DNA of 64,000 nucleotides, taken from positions 2,771,001 through 2,835,000 of the forward strand of contig NZ_CP045420.1 in the NCBI RefSeq assembly GCF_009363795.1, written 5' to 3'. Source of the stretch: Palleronia sp. THAF1. Lineage in GTDB: Bacteria > Pseudomonadota > Alphaproteobacteria > Rhodobacterales > Rhodobacteraceae. The notes under the pieces were generated by a model that searched no databases, had not been told where the DNA came from, and saw only the letters and a program-made list of their open reading frames with translations. Positions 60,133 through 64,000 of the stretch are shown here, one piece after another (positions within the stretch are counted from its first letter, which is position 1; each line of letters begins with the position of its first letter). Both the position numbers and the translations under genes were made by a program.

Positions 60133-60374
60133 TTCGCTTGTCCTCTTCGCGTCCTCAGGGGCAACTCTCTCTCAGCGTGCATAGCAGACACTGCTTCTTA
60201 TACATATCGAGAAGTTACGAATTGGTCAACGCGCGCTCGACTGCAACAGGGCTTTCCAAACCGGCCAAGCTGGTCTAAGGGGCGCGCTTGCCGCGGTCCG
60301 CGCGGCGCATTCACGGGCCCGTGCTGGACGACATCCCGGCCGGTGCCGACATATCCAACCGATAGGAGGACCCG

Positions 60375-60644
60375 ATGTCGATTACTGCAGAAGACAAGCA
60401 ACAGGTGATGAAGGACTACGCGACGAAGGACGGCGATACCGGCTCGCCCGAGGTCCAGGTCGCGATCCTGACGCATCGCATCTCCGCGCTGACCGAGCAC
60501 TTCAAGACCCATAAGAAGGACAACCACTCGCGCCGTGGCCTTCTCAAGCTGGTCGCACAGCGCCGCAAGCTGCTGGACTACACCCGCGCCAAGGACGAGG
60601 CCCGCTACAAGGACCTGATCCAGCGGCTGGGCATCCGCCGCTAG
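60375..60644 (+). CDS. rpsO: 30S ribosomal protein S15
   Basis: The 89-residue protein is a standard S15: [60 protein letters not shown] and [20 protein letters not shown]. It binds 16S rRNA early in 30S assembly. GGAGGA precedes the ATG. The 242 bases upstream hold no gene; a leader for autoregulation is possible but no fold is evident. A strong terminator follows. Confidence 0.98.
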   Translation: MSITAEDKQQVMKDYATKDGDTGSPEVQVAILTHRISALTEHFKTHKKDNHSRRGLLKLVAQRRKLLDYTRAKDEARYKDLIQRLGIRR

Positions 60645-60668
60645 GTCGCACCTTTGAAATGACACGAG

Positions 60669-60693
60669 AAAGGGGCCCTACCGGCCCCTTTTT
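60669..60693 (+). terminator. Rho-independent terminator after rpsO
   Basis: AAAGGGGCC (60669-60677) and GGCCCCTTT (60683-60691) pair across the loop CTACC and run into TTTTT, 25 bases after the rpsO stop. It ends the rpsO transcript before the response regulator and pnp. Confidence 0.88.
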
Positions 60694-60806
60694 ATTGTCC
60701 GAAGTTGGACACGCGAGCAGTTCACCGCACTTTTGTCTTGCAAAGAATCACGCCTTACCCTCCGTTAGGGTTGTAGGCGGTAACTTCAAGTCGGGAGCGT
60801 AGTGCG

Positions 60807-61211
60807 ATGCTTCAGGAAACAACCCTCAAATCATCCATGACCGAAAACGGCTCGCTTTCCGGGACCGTCGTGATCGTCGAAGATGATCGCGTGATCGCCG
60901 AAGACCTGCGAAGCATGTGCGAAGAAGCCGGGATGCGCGTGCTGGAATTGATCGGACGTCCGCACAAGGCCGCAGAACGGATCGCCGCCCTGTCCCCAAG
61001 TCATGTGTTGATGGATATACAACTGGGCGGTCGTGAAGACGGCGTCGATATCGCGCTGAACGTGCGTCGGACGGACGCGCGGGCGAAGGTCATCTTCGTC
61101 ACCGCGTCCGCCGATGAGCGGAACATGGCGCGAATTATGAAGAACGGCCCCCTGCCCGTCCTGGTCAAACCGATCAGCGAAGGACAACTGCGCGCAGCGC
61201 TCGCAGGTTAA
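60807..61211 (+). CDS. Single-domain response regulator (receiver only)
   Basis: The 134-residue protein is a stand-alone receiver domain: GTVVIVEDDRVIAEDLRSMC with the acidic pair near residues 25-27, phospho-acceptor Asp70 in HVLMDIQLGGREDGVDIALN, Thr99 in VIFVTASADERN and Lys121 in LPVLVKPISE. No output domain follows. Such proteins act by protein contact or in phosphorelays; the kinase is not in the window. It is placed between rpsO and pnp, genes that are usually adjacent. An internal ATG at 60837 is an alternative start. Confidence 0.9.
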   Translation: MLQETTLKSSMTENGSLSGTVVIVEDDRVIAEDLRSMCEEAGMRVLELIGRPHKAAERIAALSPSHVLMDIQLGGREDGVDIALNVRRTDARAKVIFVTASADERNMARIMKNGPLPVLVKPISEGQLRAALAG

Positions 61212-61411
61212 GTCCGCCCGGCGGTCGCCGCCAGTCATCCCCATACGCACGCCTTCCCAACTCGCTTCGTTTCCTGTAGGGGCGGGCGCATCTGAGACGT
61301 GACGCTTCGACCCCGGCGCATGGCAGTGATGGATGGGGTCGGCGGCAATGGGGCCGCCAATCAATAGGACCACCAGAGAGGGCTCTGGCTGGCCCAGACA
61401 GGATAGAACAG

Positions 61412-63544
61412 ATGTTCAACGAAGTTAAGAAATCGATGCAGTGGGGCGAAGAGACGCTCACGCTCGAAACCGGCAAGGTTGCACGCCAGGCCGATGGATC
61501 GGTCATCGCCACCTACGGCGAGACCTCCGTGATGGCCAACGTCACCTACGCCCGTCAGCAAAAGCCCGGACAGGACTTTTTCCCGCTGACCGTTCACTAC
61601 AACGAAAAATATTACGCCGCGGGCAAGATCCCCGGCGGCTTCTTCAAGCGCGAGGCGCGTCCGACCGAAAAGGAAACGCTGACCTCTCGCCTGATCGACC
61701 GTCCGATCCGCCCGCTGTTCGTGCCGGGCTTCAAGAACGAAGTGCTCGTGATCTGCACCGTGCTGTCGCACGATCTGGTCAACGATCCCGACATGGTGGC
61801 AATGATCGCTGCCTCTGCAGCGCTGACGCTGTCGGGTGCCCCCTTCATGGGTCCGATCGCGGCCTGCCGCGTGGGTTACACGGATGGCGACTACATCCTG
61901 AACCCCGAAATCGAAGACATGCAGAAGCTGCGCAACAACCCCGAGCAGCGTCTGGACCTTGTCGTCGCGGGCACCAAGGACGCCGTGATGATGGTGGAAT
62001 CCGAAGCCTACGAGCTTTCGGAAGAGGAAATGCTGGGCGCAGTGAAGTTCGCGCATGAGCAGATCCAGCCGGTGATCGACCTGATTATCGACTTGGCCGA
62101 GGACGCCGCGAAAGAGCCGTTCGACTTCACCCCGCCGAACTACGACGACCTGTACCAAGCCGTGAAGTCCGCCGGCGAAGACCAGATGCGCGCCGCTTTC
62201 GCCATAACCGACAAGCAGGAACGCACGACGGCCATCTCGGACGCGCGCGCCCACATTGTCACGCAGCTGAACGAAGAGCAGCAGCTGGATCCGAACCTTG
62301 GCTCTGCCTTCAAAAAGCTGGAGTCGTCCATCCTGCGCGGTGACGTGGTCAAGGGTGGCAAGCGGATCGACGGTCGCGCGACCGACGAAGTGCGCGACAT
62401 CGTTTGCGAAACCGGCATCCTGCCCCGCACCCACGGCTCTGCCCTGTTCACGCGCGGCGAGACGCAAGGTCTGGTCGTCACCACGCTGGGCACCGGCGAC
62501 GATGAGCAGATGATCGACGCGCTGGAAGGCACCTACAAGTCGAACTTCCTGCTGCACTACAACTTCCCGCCGTACTCGGTCGGCGAAGTCGGTCGTTTCG
62601 GACCTCCGGGCCGTCGTGAGATCGGTCACGGTAAGCTGGCATGGCGCGCCCTTCAGGCGGTGCTTCCGGCTGCGACGGACTTCCCCTACACGATCCGCCT
62701 GGTCTCCGAGATCACGGAATCCAACGGTTCCTCCTCGATGGCTTCTGTCTGCGGCGGCTCGCTGTCGATGATGGACGCGGGCGTTCCGCTGAAGGCACCG
62801 GTGGCCGGTGTGGCCATGGGCCTGATCCTGGAAGAAGATGGCGACTACGCGATCCTGACCGACATCCTGGGTGACGAAGACCACCTGGGCGACATGGACT
62901 TCAAGGTTGCGGGCACCGCCAACGGCATCACCTCGCTGCAGATGGACATCAAGGTCGCCGGTATCACGCCAGAGATCATGTCCAAGGCGCTGGAGCAGGC
63001 GAAAGCCGGCCGGATGCACATCCTGGGCGAGATGAACAAGGCGCTGTCCGAAGCGTCCGAGTTCTCCGAGCATGCGCCCCGGATCGAGACGATGCAGATC
63101 CCCACCGACAAGATCCGTGAAGTTATCGGATCGGGCGGCAAGGTGATCCGCGAGATCGTGGAAGTGTCCGGTGCCAAGGTCGACATCAACGACGACGGTG
63201 TCATCAAGATCGCGTCCTCGAATGGTGACCAGATCCAGAAGGCCTACGACATGATCTACTCGATCGTGGCAGAGCCGGAAGAGGGCAAGGTCTACAAGGG
63301 CACGGTCGTCAAGATCGTCGACTTCGGCGCCTTCGTGAACTTCTTCGGCAAGCGCGATGGCCTGGTCCACGTGTCCCAGATCGAGAACAAGCGCCTGAAC
63401 CATCCGTCGGACGTGCTAAAGGAAGGCCAGGAAGTTTGGGTTAAACTTCTGGGCTTCGACGATCGCGGCAAGGTCCGTCTGGCCATGAAGATGGTCAACC
63501 AGGAAACCGGCGAAGAAGAAGCCCCGGCAGACGCCGAAGGCTGA
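61412..63544 (+). CDS. pnp: Polynucleotide phosphorylase
   Basis: The 710-residue enzyme degrades RNA 3-prime to 5-prime with phosphate and acts in the degradosome. It has two RNase PH-like domains ([40 protein letters not shown] with [34 protein letters not shown]), an alpha-helical linker, a KH domain ([19 protein letters not shown]) and an S1 domain ([33 protein letters not shown]). The length is that of alphaproteobacterial PNPase. A 200-base region without a gene separates it from the response regulator. Confidence 0.97.
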   Translation: MFNEVKKSMQWGEETLTLETGKVARQADGSVIATYGETSVMANVTYARQQKPGQDFFPLTVHYNEKYYAAGKIPGGFFKREARPTEKETLTSRLIDRPIRPLFVPGFKNEVLVICTVLSHDLVNDPDMVAMIAASAALTLSGAPFMGPIAACRVGYTDGDYILNPEIEDMQKLRNNPEQRLDLVVAGTKDAVMMVESEAYELSEEEMLGAVKFAHEQIQPVIDLIIDLAEDAAKEPFDFTPPNYDDLYQAVKSAGEDQMRAAFAITDKQERTTAISDARAHIVTQLNEEQQLDPNLGSAFKKLESSILRGDVVKGGKRIDGRATDEVRDIVCETGILPRTHGSALFTRGETQGLVVTTLGTGDDEQMIDALEGTYKSNFLLHYNFPPYSVGEVGRFGPPGRREIGHGKLAWRALQAVLPAATDFPYTIRLVSEITESNGSSSMASVCGGSLSMMDAGVPLKAPVAGVAMGLILEEDGDYAILTDILGDEDHLGDMDFKVAGTANGITSLQMDIKVAGITPEIMSKALEQAKAGRMHILGEMNKALSEASEFSEHAPRIETMQIPTDKIREVIGSGGKVIREIVEVSGAKVDINDDGVIKIASSNGDQIQKAYDMIYSIVAEPEEGKVYKGTVVKIVDFGAFVNFFGKRDGLVHVSQIENKRLNHPSDVLKEGQEVWVKLLGFDDRGKVRLAMKMVNQETGEEEAPADAEG

Positions 63545-63558
63545 GCCCCCATGCGCGC

Positions 63559-64000
63559 ATGACGCTGACCTACCTAGAACACCTCAACGGCAGCCTCCCC
63601 GATCCGGGGGGGCTTCTATGCGTTGCGCTGATTCATAATGAAGCAGCGTTGCTACCGGAGTTTCTTCGCCACTACAGGGACTTGGGAGTGACGAGTTTCG
63701 TAATCGTGGACGATCGCTCGGATGACGGGACTTATGACTTACTGGAGGCAGCAGATGACGTCGCCGCGTTCGCGCCAGTGGCGGGGTCGACATACGCAGA
63801 ACACAAGCGCAAGTGGCGATCGGAACTGCTTGATAAATTCTGTGCAGGTCGTTGGGCCATAGTTCCCGACATCGACGAACATATGGTCTTCGCTGGAATG
63901 GAGCATGGCGGCCTTCCTAAGCTTGTCGACGCCTTGGACGCAGACGGATGCGAAGCCGCGCAAGCAACGATGATCGATATGTACGCCGATGGCACTTTGG
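63559..64000 (+). CDS. Glycosyltransferase family 2-like protein (C-terminus off the window)
   Basis: The frame from the ATG at 63559 stays open for 147 codons to the right edge. It reads LLCVALIHNEAALLPEFLRH, VTSFVIVDDRSDDGTYDLLE and RWAIVPDIDEHMVFAGMEHG. The Asn-Glu after the first strand, the DDRSDDGT and the DxD-like DIDEH are those of family 2/Glyco_tranf_2_4 transferases that use nucleotide sugars. It begins 14 bases after pnp. Codon use is slightly more AT-rich than in pnp. The rest and the substrate are not visible. Confidence 0.85.
   Translation, partial: MTLTYLEHLNGSLPDPGGLLCVALIHNEAALLPEFLRHYRDLGVTSFVIVDDRSDDGTYDLLEAADDVAAFAPVAGSTYAEHKRKWRSELLDKFCAGRWAIVPDIDEHMVFAGMEHGGLPKLVDALDADGCEAAQATMIDMYADGTL

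Noticed and set aside
60700-60806. Small inverted repeat ACCCT/AGGGT before the response regulator
   Set aside because: Only five base pairs; expected by chance in this length.
61361-63403. 680-codon open frame on the strand opposite pnp
   Set aside because: Its translation is low-complexity and rich in His, Asp, Val and Leu, as expected for the antisense of a GC-rich gene. pnp is unmistakable on the other strand.

Overview
This is a chromosomal window with high GC content from an alphaproteobacterium, most likely a marine member of the Rhodobacterales (roseobacter group). Lineage markers include a malyl-CoA/beta-methylmalyl-CoA lyase very similar to Rhodobacter Mcl1, the 44-residue aa3-type cytochrome oxidase subunit IV, a metal-ligand-less PyrC paired with PyrB, DUF1194, DUF2793, DUF3035 and DUF1674 proteins, and an FAD oxidase/DUF1365/DUF3833/SDR cluster. 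Genes are tightly packed and many adjacent same-strand genes share ATGA or TGATG overlaps. No gap between genes exceeds about 250 bases. I found no rRNA, tRNA, CRISPR array, insertion sequence or prophage module.

Layout. 1-3289 (minus): fdhD, a YcxB-like membrane protein, mobA, mobB and an unknown protein cut by the left edge, a coupled operon for molybdenum cofactor nucleotide attachment and formate dehydrogenase maturation. 3347-4377: azlCD amino-acid exporter. 4374-10574: DUF2793 protein, ugd, a lipoprotein, the COX IV micro-gene, a metallo-beta-lactamase-fold hydrolase and an acyl-CoA dehydrogenase. 10695-18252: tsaC, a DUF1194 protein, the DUF4212/sodium-solute symporter pair, an M48 lipoprotein peptidase, a GT-C membrane protein and a BenE transporter. 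18249-21590 (minus): pyrB, a gene broken by an in-frame TAG, a small membrane protein and pseudo-pyrC. 21660-25077: lysozyme-like protein, mcl1, accA, ytoQ. 25087-36907 (minus): a branched-chain-type ABC importer (livG, livH, small protein, livM, substrate-binding protein, livF) flanked by two acyl/aryl-CoA ligase-family genes, then a caspase-fold protein without catalytic residues and a LacI regulator. An AT-richer lipoprotein gene sits inside this operon.

37096-39966: a histidine phosphatase and a split saccharopine-pathway pair, probably for lysine breakdown. 39959-43414 (minus): the FAD oxidase/DUF1365/DUF3833/SDR cluster, resembling genes tied to fatty-acid modification under photo-oxidative stress. 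43526-46566 (minus): mutL-rmuC. 46723-55172 (minus): rsmB-type methyltransferase, heparinase-family protein, purH, lspA, DUF3035 lipoprotein and an M16 peptidase pair, ending at a strong bidirectional terminator. 55243-60132: DUF1674 protein, small secreted protein, dapB, then rbfA, a phosphodiester-glycosidase-domain protein, truB and DUF1643, followed by an acidic repeat protein. 60375-64000: rpsO, a single-domain response regulator, pnp and a glycosyltransferase cut by the right edge.

Most of the window is ordinary housekeeping and transport. The unusual points are the amber-interrupted gene fused by TGATG to pyrB, the pseudo-caspase, the foreign-looking lipoprotein coupled by ATGA at both ends, a short dispersed intergenic repeat (five copies) and the receiver-only regulator between rpsO and pnp. 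I did not find a clearly new multi-gene defence or biosynthetic system.
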